Assembly (NCBI GenBank): GCA_017430945.1
Contig: JAFRMB010000113.1
Location: 1 to 64,000, forward strand
Source: Clostridia bacterium
GTDB lineage: Bacteria; Bacillota_A; Clostridia; Christensenellales; Aristaeellaceae
Direction: 5' to 3'
Length of the DNA stretch: 64,000 bases
How positions within the stretch are numbered: the first letter of the stretch is position 1; each line of letters starts with the position of its first letter. Positions 1-7,523 of the stretch are shown here, in pieces. A program made the translations under genes and the position numbers. Below the pieces are notes generated by a model. That model had not been told where the DNA came from. It did not search any database and saw only the letters and a program-made list of their open reading frames with translations.

Positions 1-140
1 AGTTCGAGCAGCCACTTGAGTGGCTGCCCGTGAACGATCAAGCGGTTGGCAGATCGTTTCGATGCGCCTTGAGGCGCTTTGCTAGTACTGGGCCCTTCTA
101 GGGCCTAATCAAACCACCGGCTAAGCCGGTGGTCGTGATT
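1..140 (+). mobile_element. Five-hairpin array, candidate IS200/IS605-type right end or guide-RNA scaffold
   Basis: Five stem-loops follow each other with almost no gap: 8-15/20-27 (8 bp, loop TTGA), 33-39/52-58 (7 bp), 64-68/73-77 (5 bp, loop TTGA), 91-95/101-105 (5 bp) and 113-121/125-133 (9 bp, loop TAA). No coding frame fits. Transposons of the IS200/IS605 group end in subterminal hairpins, and their right end overlaps the RNA that guides TnpB; the spacing and the terminal GC-rich hairpin fit that picture. The presumed tnpB would lie to the left, outside the window. This is an inference from structure only; another structured RNA or repeat is possible. Confidence 0.45.
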
Positions 141-208
141 TCTCAGGCGTGAACGTTCGATCTTTTGTGCTGGGTCAGCGGCGGCCGGCGTACGCGGACA
201 CCTGCCGT

Positions 209-1390
209 TCACCGTGCGGCGAGGAAGCGCAGCGCGACGGAGGCATGAAGTGCGATGAGTGCGGACATAGCGGCTTCATCGGCAATAAATCGCGGGCTGT
301 GGAGCGGCTTGTCGGCGCCGATGGCAGATTCGCCGACGCCGATCCTGTAGAACGCGCCCGGCCGTTCGAGCAGGAAGTAACCAAAGTCCTCGGTGCCCAT
401 GGTGGGGGACGGCAGGATGCGGATGGCCTGAGGACCGAGCGCCTGGGCAGCTGCGCTTTTGACGAGCTCGACCATATCATCGTGATTCACGATGCCAGGG
501 TAGCTTTCGCGCATATGGATCTCTGCACGCGCACCCATGCTTTCGCAGATGCCCTCGACCGTATGCGCAAACCATTTGCGGACTTTTGCGCGCGTCTCCT
601 GTCCGAGCGTACGCAATATGCCCTCAAGGACAGCGCTGTCGGCGATGGTGTTCATCTGTGTGCCTGCATGAAACGTGCCGACGGATACCACCGCAGAATC
701 GGTGGGAGAGATGCGACGGCTGACGAGCTGCTGCAGGGCTGTGATCACCTGCGCGCCGATGGCGATCGCGTCGATGCCATCCTCAGGCTGAGCGCCGTGG
801 CTTCCTTCGCCGTGGATGACGACGCGAAAAGTATCCGAGGCGGCATACATCTTTCCATATTTGAGGCCTACGGTACCTGACGGGAGATCCGGATCGACAT
901 GCGCGCCGAACACGGCATCCACATTCTGAAGACAGCCTGCGGCGATCATGCGCTGCGCGCCGCCAAGTCCCTCTTCATCCGGCTGGAACAACAGCTTGAC
1001 GCTGCCGTGCAGTCTTTCGCGAAGCGTGGAAAGCAACATTGCCGTTCCCAGCAGTCCCGCGCAGTGGAAGTCGTGTCCGCATGCGTGCATAAAGCCCGGG
1101 ACTTCACTCGAAAAAGGCAGGCCCGTAGCTTCCTGTATACGCAAGGCGTCCATGTCCGCGCGGAAGGCAACGGTCGGTCCGGGTTGCTGTCCGCTAAGCG
1201 TGGCGACGACGCTGGTGCCCATCGGATGCTCGACATGCAGCCCCAGTCCTTCCAGGCAGTCTGCGATCAAAGCAGATGTCCTGAATTCGGCGTTGCCGAT
1301 CTCAGGGACGCGATGGATCGCGCGCCTGAGCTCGATGCATTGCGGTGTAATCCTTCCGGCTGCCCTGAGCAGATCGAGTGTATCGTCCAT
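209..1390 (-). CDS. M20 family metallopeptidase / amidohydrolase
   Basis: A 393-residue enzyme of the M20D type (hippurate or N-acyl-amino-acid hydrolase group), expected to be cytoplasmic and to cleave an amide bond with a two-metal centre. The N-terminus has the family signature ELRRAIHRVPE, followed by AFRADMDAL, the metal-ligand motif HACGHDFH, the glutamate motif PDEEG and FGAHVDP; the C-terminus has GTEDFGYF. The ATG at 1390 is preferred because GAGGTAA lies 8 nt before it; an upstream in-frame codon at 1420 has no such site. The frame remains open further upstream without a good start. Substrate cannot be told from sequence. It stands downstream of a DUF4230 gene and a tiny membrane peptide on the same strand. 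Confidence 0.85.
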   Translation of the reverse strand: MDDTLDLLRAAGRITPQCIELRRAIHRVPEIGNAEFRTSALIADCLEGLGLHVEHPMGTSVVATLSGQQPGPTVAFRADMDALRIQEATGLPFSSEVPGFMHACGHDFHCAGLLGTAMLLSTLRERLHGSVKLLFQPDEEGLGGAQRMIAAGCLQNVDAVFGAHVDPDLPSGTVGLKYGKMYAASDTFRVVIHGEGSHGAQPEDGIDAIAIGAQVITALQQLVSRRISPTDSAVVSVGTFHAGTQMNTIADSAVLEGILRTLGQETRAKVRKWFAHTVEGICESMGARAEIHMRESYPGIVNHDDMVELVKSAAAQALGPQAIRILPSPTMGTEDFGYFLLERPGAFYRIGVGESAIGADKPLHSPRFIADEAAMSALIALHASVALRFLAAR

Positions 1391-1558
1391 CCCTGTTACC
1401 TCGTTCGAACGTTTGATCAAATGCTTTGCGACTTCCTCACGGATCCTGGCGAAGCGGTCATCGACGGAGTCCGGTATCGGCCGGGCAGGATATCTGCTGC
1501 GAATGGCTTCGCTTCCGGCTTCTGAAGTCGGTGCCGTGACGCTCAGATCCTGTCATGC

Positions 1559-1642
1559 TCAGGCCGTGATCAGCAGCCACAGATAGAATGCTGCGATGAC
1601 GCAGATCAAACCGATGACGATGCCAAGTATCATGCGCTTCAT
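1559..1642 (-). CDS. 27-residue hydrophobic peptide
   Basis: A short frame starts at ATG 1642 and stops at 1559. It encodes 27 residues: a basic start (MKRM), then a single hydrophobic span of about 20 residues ending LLITA. A strong Shine-Dalgarno stretch (GAGGAGGG) sits about 8 nt upstream. It follows the DUF4230 gene by 40 bp on the same strand, so it is probably cotranscribed. The start signal, the positive-inside N-terminus and the membrane segment together argue for a real small membrane protein, but no family is recognised. Confidence 0.6.
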   Translation of the reverse strand: MKRMILGIVIGLICVIAAFYLWLLITA

Positions 1643-1682
1643 GGAGTTGACCCTCCTCGCTTTTTTCTTCCCGGACCGGCGT

Positions 1683-2354
1683 CTATTGGGCATTATCCTC
1701 ACCTGCCTCTTCGTTCATCGAGAAATCAACGGTCCATACATCAAGGTCATAGGCAGAAGACAGGAAACCGCGGATCAGGACCTTGGCGTTTTCCACGGCA
1801 TTGTCCAGTATGCCGTTCTCGATGGCACTTGCCTGCGCCTCCTGCTTGAGCTTGGCCAGGGATTCGTTGATGTTGTCAAGCTTCAGCGGACTGAACACGT
1901 TTTTACGCTCATCGTATATCTTCAGGCTGTCCGTATCGATCTCCGTACTGAGGATGCCGGCTTCCGGCAGCCTGACGGTCAGCGTTTTTGTCGCGTCGTC
2001 CGCGACGAGTTCGATCGCCTCAAAATCAAGTCCGGCCTTGATGGTGCCGTCATAGCTGAATATGTACTTTGAGGTGGTGAACGGAACATTGATGCCAAGG
2101 ACCGTCCTCGTCTTGCTGATATCCTGAACACTGGTGAAATAGGCCGCCTGTGTGGCAAGCTCACCGATGTTTTTGAAGCTCAAACGCGTCGGTTTGCTGC
2201 TGATGTGCGTCATCGTTGCAAATACGGACCCGCTTCCTATGGCAAGCGCTGCCAGGATGATCGCCGCGATCTGGAGGGGGGACAGGCTGCGCCTTCTTTT
2301 TGCCTTTGTAGCAAAGCCTCTGTCCTCTCTGTCCGCTTCATGATGTTCCGGCAT
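1683..2354 (-). CDS. DUF4230 membrane-anchored protein
   Basis: A 223-residue protein with a charged N-terminus rich in Glu, His, Arg and Lys, one membrane span near residues 27-47 (IAAIILAALAIGSG) and a C-terminal extracytoplasmic domain with the look of DUF4230 (motifs LATQAAYF, DGTIKAGLDF, VRLPEAGI). The function of this family is unknown. The start at 2354 is supported by an almost perfect ribosome-binding site, AAGGAGGTGAT, 4-8 nt upstream; the in-frame codon at 2378 lies in the -10 box of the promoter and cannot be used. A consensus sigma-A promoter lies directly upstream, so the leader is very short. Confidence 0.8.
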   Translation of the reverse strand: MPEHHEADREDRGFATKAKRRRSLSPLQIAAIILAALAIGSGSVFATMTHISSKPTRLSFKNIGELATQAAYFTSVQDISKTRTVLGINVPFTTSKYIFSYDGTIKAGLDFEAIELVADDATKTLTVRLPEAGILSTEIDTDSLKIYDERKNVFSPLKLDNINESLAKLKQEAQASAIENGILDNAVENAKVLIRGFLSSAYDLDVWTVDFSMNEEAGEDNAQ

Positions 2355-2377
2355 GGGGATCACCTCCTTACAAATCA

Positions 2378-2405
2378 ATTATACCGAAAACACCGCAGAT
2401 GTCAA
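2378..2405 (-). promoter_or_regulatory. Sigma-A promoter of the DUF4230 gene
   Basis: On the minus strand TTGACA (2405-2400) is followed after 16 bp by TATAAT (2383-2378), both perfect consensus boxes. Predicted initiation is near 2371, leaving just enough leader for the Shine-Dalgarno sequence of the gene starting at 2354. Confidence 0.8.
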
Positions 2406-2518
2406 CCTGGACCTTATATAACGGCCTGTCCGAACGAACGTATCACGCAGCGGGAGATGCGGGCAATGGAAACTGCCACAGCATCCCTTCACGCTGTGGC
2501 AGCCATTTAAGGTCCAGG
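2406..2518. repeat. Imperfectly nested inverted repeat between htpG and the DUF4230 gene
   Basis: An 11-bp perfect inverted repeat (CCTGGACCTTA at 2406-2416, its complement at 2508-2518) encloses about 90 nt. Inside it is a 10-bp perfect hairpin (2473-2482/2493-2502), which can be lengthened by AATGG/CCATT (2465-2469/2503-2507). No gene lies here. The inner hairpin probably ends htpG transcripts. The closing outer stem is unexplained; it could form a compact structured RNA on either strand or be a remnant of a small mobile element. Confidence 0.5.
2473..2502 (-). terminator. Probable terminator of htpG
   Basis: A 10-bp GC-rich stem with a 10-nt loop lies 64 bp past the htpG stop codon and is followed on the minus strand by TTTCC. 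The T-run is short, so termination may be partial. Confidence 0.5.
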
Positions 2519-2565
2519 CAGATGCGATCGCAAAGCCGGTGTGACGATCAATGCCCGGAAATGGT

Positions 2566-4428
2566 TCAGTCTTCGATGAGACGGGTCAGCAGGTCGTTCG
2601 AACGCTTAAGGAATTCCACCATGCGGTCAGCCACCAGCGGCTGGCGCGCCATATCGGCAAGGTCGGCCACCTGCGCACAGATCTCATCGGCCTTTTCGCT
2701 TTCATCAGCGGCTATGAGCCATTTGACCAGCGGATGCTTGCTGTTGAGCACCAGCGTGCGCTTTTCAGGCAGATCCATGCCGGAGCGGCCGAATCGGTTC
2801 GACATTTCGGTAAAGCGGCGGCTCTGCTCATCCACCGTGATCATGGAGATCATATCGGCGTCTTTGAAGGGCTTCAGCTGTACGTCCAGCGTATCGTCGC
2901 TCTCGACTCTTCTGAAGGTGCCCTCCAGCTTGAGGCGGGAAGTCTCATCGGTCTCGACATCTTCCGTGAGGCTGTCGGCCGCCGCATCCACGCGCATGAA
3001 GCTGACCTTGCTGTCCCGATCGGAAAACTCCAGGTGGCTGATAAAGTCGTCGTCGATCAGCGTGTTAAGGAGCACGACATCTCTTCCCTGATCGGTGTAC
3101 AGCTTGATCATCTGTGCCTGGCGCTTGTCGTCGGAGGTATAATAGACCGTCTTCTTCTCGTCGTCCGGACAGTTGCGCTTCAGGTACTCGTCCAGCGTAA
3201 CATATTCGCCGGCGGTCGTCTTGTAGATCAAAGCCGGTTTGACGCGATCATAGAACTTCGGATCACGGATGCATCCGTATTTGACGAACATGTGGATGTC
3301 TTCCCAATAGCGCTGGTAATCCTCGCGATGGGTGTTGAATTCCGTGACCAATCGATCGGCGACCTTGCGGGTGATATAGGCGGCCATCTTCTTGACGTAA
3401 CCGTCGTTCTGAAGGAACGATCTGGATACGTTCAGCGGCAGGTCAGGGCAATCGATGCAGCCCTTCAGCAGCATCAGGAATTCGGGGATGACCTCCTTGA
3501 TGTTGTCGGCAACGAAGACCTGGTTGTTGTAGAGCTTGATAACACCTTCACTTGCGGTGAATTCGTTTTTGATCCTGGGGAAGTACAGGATGCCCTTCAG
3601 ATTGAACGGATATTCAGCGTTCAGATGGATCCAGAACAGCGGCTCATCAAAGTCTGTAAATACCTTGTGATAGAAAGCCTTGTATTCTTCGTCTGTGCAA
3701 TCACTCGGACGCTTCATCCACAGGGGCTCGGTGTCGTTGATCTGCTCAGGCTCCGGCGCTTTCTCGGGTTCCTCGCCTTCCTTGGGCGCTTCTGCGGGCT
3801 TGTTCTCGCGCAGGAAGATCGGCACGGGCATGAACGCGCAATGCTTCCGGAGCGTGGAACGAACGTTCCAGAGATCCAGGAAGCTCTTGTCTGCCTCGCT
3901 GATATACAGAGTGACGGTCGTTCCGCGCTCCGTACGATCGGACGGTGACGTCTCGTATTCCATGCCGTCCTCGCTGATCCAGCGCACGGCAGGCGCATCG
4001 GTATAGCTCTTGGAATCGATGACGACTTTATCAGACACCATGAAGGCGCTGTAGAAGCCGAGTCCGAAATGGCCGATGATGTTCGCACCATCGCCCTTGT
4101 CGTTGTTTTCGGTATACTTTGTGATGAAATCCGTCGCACCGGAAAAAGCGACCTGCGCGATATACTTTATGATCTCGTCCTCAGTCATGCCGATGCCATT
4201 GTCTGAAAACGAAAGCGTGCCCGCTTCCTTGTCGACGACGATGTCGATGCGATCCGGCGTATCATCGCCCTCAGCCTGTCCGTTCGCCGTGAGCCAGCGA
4301 TACTTTTTAATCGCGTCGCAGCCATTCGATACGAGCTCACGCACGAAAATGTCTTTATCGGAATAGAGCCATTGCTTGATCACGGGCATGATGTTCTCAG
4401 CATTGATTGAAACAGTCCCTTTGGACAT
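2566..4428 (-). CDS. htpG: Molecular chaperone HtpG (Hsp90)
   Basis: A 620-residue Hsp90 homologue, close to the usual bacterial length. The N-terminal ATPase domain shows VRELVSNGCDAI, DNGIGMTEDE and IIGHFGLGFYSAFMV, the Bergerat-fold ATP-binding motifs; the middle domain has PLNVSRSFLQND; the C-terminal dimerisation region follows. It is a cytosolic ATP-dependent chaperone. The ATG at 4428 has GGAGGTGATC upstream; the codon at 4443 would overlap that site. There is an acidic insertion (about residues 215-235, rich in Pro and Glu) in the middle domain. The gene stands alone and is preceded by a CIRCE operator, so HrcA repression relieved by heat or protein stress is expected. Confidence 0.95.
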   Translation of the reverse strand: MSKGTVSINAENIMPVIKQWLYSDKDIFVRELVSNGCDAIKKYRWLTANGQAEGDDTPDRIDIVVDKEAGTLSFSDNGIGMTEDEIIKYIAQVAFSGATDFITKYTENNDKGDGANIIGHFGLGFYSAFMVSDKVVIDSKSYTDAPAVRWISEDGMEYETSPSDRTERGTTVTLYISEADKSFLDLWNVRSTLRKHCAFMPVPIFLRENKPAEAPKEGEEPEKAPEPEQINDTEPLWMKRPSDCTDEEYKAFYHKVFTDFDEPLFWIHLNAEYPFNLKGILYFPRIKNEFTASEGVIKLYNNQVFVADNIKEVIPEFLMLLKGCIDCPDLPLNVSRSFLQNDGYVKKMAAYITRKVADRLVTEFNTHREDYQRYWEDIHMFVKYGCIRDPKFYDRVKPALIYKTTAGEYVTLDEYLKRNCPDDEKKTVYYTSDDKRQAQMIKLYTDQGRDVVLLNTLIDDDFISHLEFSDRDSKVSFMRVDAAADSLTEDVETDETSRLKLEGTFRRVESDDTLDVQLKPFKDADMISMITVDEQSRRFTEMSNRFGRSGMDLPEKRTLVLNSKHPLVKWLIAADESEKADEICAQVADLADMARQPLVADRMVEFLKRSNDLLTRLIED

Positions 4429-4459
4429 GTTGATCACCTCCATGTTTTGCTACTGAATA

Positions 4460-4487
4460 ATTGTATCACTGATTTGGAGTATGTCAA
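4460..4487 (-). promoter_or_regulatory. Proximal sigma-A promoter of htpG
   Basis: On the minus strand TTGACA (4487-4482) and TACAAT (4465-4460) are separated by 16 bp, upstream of the htpG ribosome-binding site. It lies downstream of the CIRCE element, so it may give transcription that is less tightly repressed than from the distal promoter. Confidence 0.65.
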
Positions 4488-4494
4488 GTAAAAT

Positions 4495-4521
4495 CTAGCA
4501 CTCATCTTTGCAGAGTGCTAG
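4495..4521. promoter_or_regulatory. CIRCE element (HrcA operator)
   Basis: The inverted repeat CTAGCACTC-N9-GAGTGCTAG has arms 4495-4503 and 4513-4521 and the characteristic 9-bp spacer, differing from the canonical TTAGCACTC/GAGTGCTAA only in the outermost bases. HrcA binds this element to repress chaperone operons. Here it precedes htpG, which is less often a CIRCE gene than groE or dnaK. Confidence 0.92.
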
Positions 4522-4534
4522 CAATTCAACTTTG

Positions 4535-4540
4535 ATTATA
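4535..4540 (-). promoter_or_regulatory. Distal -10 box of htpG upstream of CIRCE
   Basis: TATAAT on the minus strand (4540-4535) would start transcription about 5-8 nt before the CIRCE element, the classic arrangement in which HrcA binds the start of the transcript region. No good -35 box stands at the ideal distance, so this is tentative. Confidence 0.4.
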
Positions 4541-4557
4541 TCGAATTCTACTTCCGG

Positions 4558-4585
4558 TTGCTTGCAAATATCAGTTGAATATGAT
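4558..4585 (+). promoter_or_regulatory. Possible promoter of the XRE regulator
   Basis: TTGCTT (4558-4563), 16 bp, TATGAT (4580-4585), about 50 bp before the start codon at 4644. It matches the consensus moderately. Confidence 0.4.
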
Positions 4586-4643
4586 AATTTATATTCAGGC
4601 CGAACGGCCGTAATGACATGCGATAACGAATGGAGGCGGAAGC

Positions 4644-6200
4644 ATGATTGACAATCGCGCAGTTGGAAAGACCATCGCGACCCTCAGGCAGAACAGGAAC
4701 ATGACCCAGCAGCAGCTCGCCGCAGCGCTGAATGTTTCTCATCAGGCCGTTTCCAAGTGGGAAAACGGCGCTGCGCTGCCAGATGTGCAGACTCTGATGG
4801 ACCTGACGCATCTCTTTGGCATCACGATGGAACAGCTCCTGAACGGGGAGGTGCCGGAGGACCGGCTGAATGGCAAGGCATCGGAGGATCCCTTGCAGAG
4901 CATCGGTAATTTCTTCAATAACATCGTGACGGGCATATTCCAGCCCGCAAAGAAGGTCGATGACGACACGTCCGAGGATGACGGTGCTTCAGATCCCGTC
5001 ACCGAAGAGGTCGTTGATGAAGCCGACCAGGAAGAGGAATGCAAAGATACGGAAGAAGCGCGTACACCGCTCAACCTACAGAATCTGTTGCAGATGGCGC
5101 CGTTCATGTCCAAAGCCGTGGTCGACGCGCTGCTGCTTGAACACAAGGACGAATTGACATCGGCTGACATCGCAAGATTTGCGCCTTTCATCAGCCGCGA
5201 CTGTCTGGAAAAGCTCATACAAAATCCTGAGACGGAGATCACCTGGGATACGCTTCAGCGCATCGCGCCGTTCCTGAAGCGCGAAATGGTCGACAAGCTG
5301 GCCGAGATCGCGGCCAAAGGGACGCGATTTGCGCAGAGCGTCGCAGACGCGAACCGGAAGTCGCCAGATGACATCGGCAAGACGATCGAGGACGTGTCGC
5401 GCACCATCGGAAAGGGCCTGGACAAGGCCTATCGCAAAGCGGCAAAACTTGGCGAGGGCGTTGCAGCTGAAGTGACCAATGCCTTCAACAACATCGTGGA
5501 GAGCGCCAAAGGGAACGCTGCGCGCGTCGAAGCGCTCCGCAAAGCCGCCCAGGAACGTGCGCTGCAGGATGAAAAATGGGACTGGCTCGCAGAGCACATC
5601 GATGAGGTGAAGGACGAGGAGCTCAGGCGCTCCATCGCCCAGAAGGCCAACAGCCTCGGTATGCACGATTGGGTGATGGAGCACCTGAACGGCTACGCAG
5701 ACACGCGCACGATCGACGCCGCCATCGAATCCGGGAATTGGAGCTGGCTGGGCGATCACGCGTGGCAGTTTGAGGATGCTTTCCAGGAGAAGATCGCTCT
5801 TGCTGCGGCCAAGGCAGAGAACTGGCAGTGGCTTTCGATCTATGCCGAACAGATCTCGCTTGAGAACTGTGCTGATCGGATCGCCATAGCTGCGTACGAT
5901 GCTCAGGCAAGAGTACTGGCGCTCCAGCTCGCCGAACACTGCATGACCGAGGCGCAGTGCGAAGCGCTGGCCAATGCTGCGGTCGCAGCAGAGGACTACG
6001 CCTTCCTGAAGCAGTTGGGCGATCAGCTGAGCGATGCGTACTTTGGACGCCTTTGTCTGGCTCGGGCTCAGGAGAAGCGTTGGGATGTCGTTGAGGAGTT
6101 CATCGGCATGGCCGACGATAAGAGCGTCCAACAGATGATGGAATTGGCCATCGGCGAGGGCAACTTCGACGCGATCGACATGTTGAACCCTCATCTGTGA
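4644..6200 (+). CDS. XRE-family regulator with helical-repeat C-terminus
   Basis: A 518-residue protein. Residues 8-65 form an XRE helix-turn-helix (motifs TQQQLAAALNVSHQAVSKWE), so DNA binding is likely. A very acidic linker (about 106-140) leads to three 28-residue repeats carrying an APF motif at 152, 180 and 208. The C-terminal half has further repeats built on a W-x-WL motif (WDWLAEHI, HDWVMEHL, WSWLGDHA, WQWLSIYA), predicted to be an alpha-solenoid. No enzymatic motif is seen. Start ATG 4644 has GGAGG nearby. The long repeat tail is far larger than in ordinary XRE repressors and may bind a protein partner; target genes are unknown. It diverges from htpG. Confidence 0.75.
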   Translation: MIDNRAVGKTIATLRQNRNMTQQQLAAALNVSHQAVSKWENGAALPDVQTLMDLTHLFGITMEQLLNGEVPEDRLNGKASEDPLQSIGNFFNNIVTGIFQPAKKVDDDTSEDDGASDPVTEEVVDEADQEEECKDTEEARTPLNLQNLLQMAPFMSKAVVDALLLEHKDELTSADIARFAPFISRDCLEKLIQNPETEITWDTLQRIAPFLKREMVDKLAEIAAKGTRFAQSVADANRKSPDDIGKTIEDVSRTIGKGLDKAYRKAAKLGEGVAAEVTNAFNNIVESAKGNAARVEALRKAAQERALQDEKWDWLAEHIDEVKDEELRRSIAQKANSLGMHDWVMEHLNGYADTRTIDAAIESGNWSWLGDHAWQFEDAFQEKIALAAAKAENWQWLSIYAEQISLENCADRIAIAAYDAQARVLALQLAEHCMTEAQCEALANAAVAAEDYAFLKQLGDQLSDAYFGRLCLARAQEKRWDVVEEFIGMADDKSVQQMMELAIGEGNFDAIDMLNPHL

Positions 6201-6241
6201 TCGCAATCGCCGGACAGGATGATGCCCTGAAGTGAAGCGAA

Positions 6242-6275
6242 AGCGCCGCCGCTGTTGAAAGTGACGGCGCTGTTT
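6242..6275 (+). terminator. Terminator after the XRE regulator
   Basis: Stem AGCGCCG (6242-6248) pairs with CGGCGCT (6265-6271), followed by GTTTCC. A second hairpin (6305-6311/6316-6322) follows. Confidence 0.6.
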
Positions 6276-6377
6276 CCGTTCTGTCGGGACAGGCGCTATG
6301 CTGTCGCTGTCCGTCGACAGCGAGCAAAGGATCGCAACCGGTTTCGGTCTGAATGCATCTGTTTCTTCAAAAAGTGG

Positions 6378-6406
6378 TTTTCAAACCTTCGATTCCATGA
6401 TATAAT
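6378..6406 (+). promoter_or_regulatory. Promoter of the DUF2232-rplI-dnaB group
   Basis: TTTTCA (6378-6383), 17 bp, TATAAT (6401-6406). The -10 box is perfect and the -35 box weak. It precedes a closely spaced three-gene set. Confidence 0.55.
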
Positions 6407-6440
6407 ATAAATTAGGATATTTTGTACTGGAGGCTGCCAT

Positions 6441-7508
6441 TTGATCAACAACCGAAATGACCGGGGCTCCGGCGCAAAAGTAGTGCTCGGCACAGTGATG
6501 GCGATCGCCTTTGGCATGGCAACGCCCATTGCTCTCGTTCTGGAGATGTCTTTCGCCTTTATCGCACTGACGCTCGTGCTCGGCGGCCTTCTGATGGTTT
6601 TCCTGTACTGCTTTGCGGGCAGGTTACCTGCGATGCTCTACATGTGCGCGCAGCTCACAGCCACTTCTCTGCTGCTGAACAATACATTCATGTGGATGAT
6701 GCTGCTGGCAGGCACGATGCCCGCAGTTATCATGATCCGCGGTATCGCGCTGAAGCGCAGTTTCTATGAGCAGATGCGCATCGGCATCATCGTTTGCGTC
6801 ATAGGTCTCGTCGCCGCGCTGGCTGTGGCGCGCAACGCGTATGGAGGCAATCTGATCGGCAGGATCTCTGAGATCATGCGGGAAGAGATGAAGCTGATGC
6901 CGAAAGAGTTGCTCATGCCCATGACAGAGGCCATGAACACCATTTTGTCAGCAAACGGCGCAGGTCCAGCGAGGTTCACGATCGAGACCGCGATCGATCA
7001 GATCATAGAGCTCATGGAGGCTCTGTATGGTCAAATGCTGCCCGCAGCGCTGGTCAGCGGCGCAATATTCACGGCAGTTCTGTCTGTGCTCTGGGGCAAC
7101 TGGATCCTCGCGAGGCGTGGAATCAGCGGCGGATCCGCCTTCCTCCGGATCGAGGATCTGTTCCTTCCTTCAGGGATCACGATCGGTCTTACGGTCTTGT
7201 GGATCGGCAGCCGCATCCTGTCCGGCACAGACTACGCCTACGGATCGACGATCCACACGGTCATATACTATATCATCAGCTCCGCATTCGCCCTTCAGGC
7301 AGCGGCAGCCTGCTGTCGCATGGCGGCGCGCCGCAGCTGGACGGAGGGGAAGAGGGATATCGTTGCGACCGTGATGATCTTATTCGGCCTCGTGACAAGG
7401 CTGTTCAACACACCGATGTTCATCTTCGGCGGGGCGTCCGCGATATTTGGCTCTCACGGCGTCATCCGCGCCTTCAGGAACGATAACGATGCGCAAGGCC
7501 GCGAATAA
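6441..7508 (+). CDS. DUF2232 (YybS-like) polytopic membrane protein
   Basis: A 355-residue integral membrane protein with about eight hydrophobic spans, for example residues 12-33, 38-57, 107-127, 197-216, 237-255, 267-290 and 308-330. It matches the DUF2232/YybS type, which in Bacillota lies just before rplI, as here (15 bp apart). Its biochemical role is unknown; a transporter-like or S-component-like fold has been suggested for related families. The start is TTG 6441, with GGAGG 7 to 9 nt upstream. It shares the operon with rplI and dnaB, a conserved order that supports the assignment. Confidence 0.78.
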   Translation: MINNRNDRGSGAKVVLGTVMAIAFGMATPIALVLEMSFAFIALTLVLGGLLMVFLYCFAGRLPAMLYMCAQLTATSLLLNNTFMWMMLLAGTMPAVIMIRGIALKRSFYEQMRIGIIVCVIGLVAALAVARNAYGGNLIGRISEIMREEMKLMPKELLMPMTEAMNTILSANGAGPARFTIETAIDQIIELMEALYGQMLPAALVSGAIFTAVLSVLWGNWILARRGISGGSAFLRIEDLFLPSGITIGLTVLWIGSRILSGTDYAYGSTIHTVIYYIISSAFALQAAAACCRMAARRSWTEGKRDIVATVMILFGLVTRLFNTPMFIFGGASAIFGSHGVIRAFRNDNDAQGRE

Positions 7509-7523
7509 CAGGAGGTATGCGAC

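Noticed and set aside
149..880. Long plus-strand open frame opposite the M20 gene
   Set aside because: It mirrors the clear M20 gene, has no ribosome-binding site and shows no recognisable domain; GC-rich codon use leaves antisense frames open.
2551..3948. 465-codon plus-strand frame
   Set aside because: Lies wholly within htpG in antisense; no family features.
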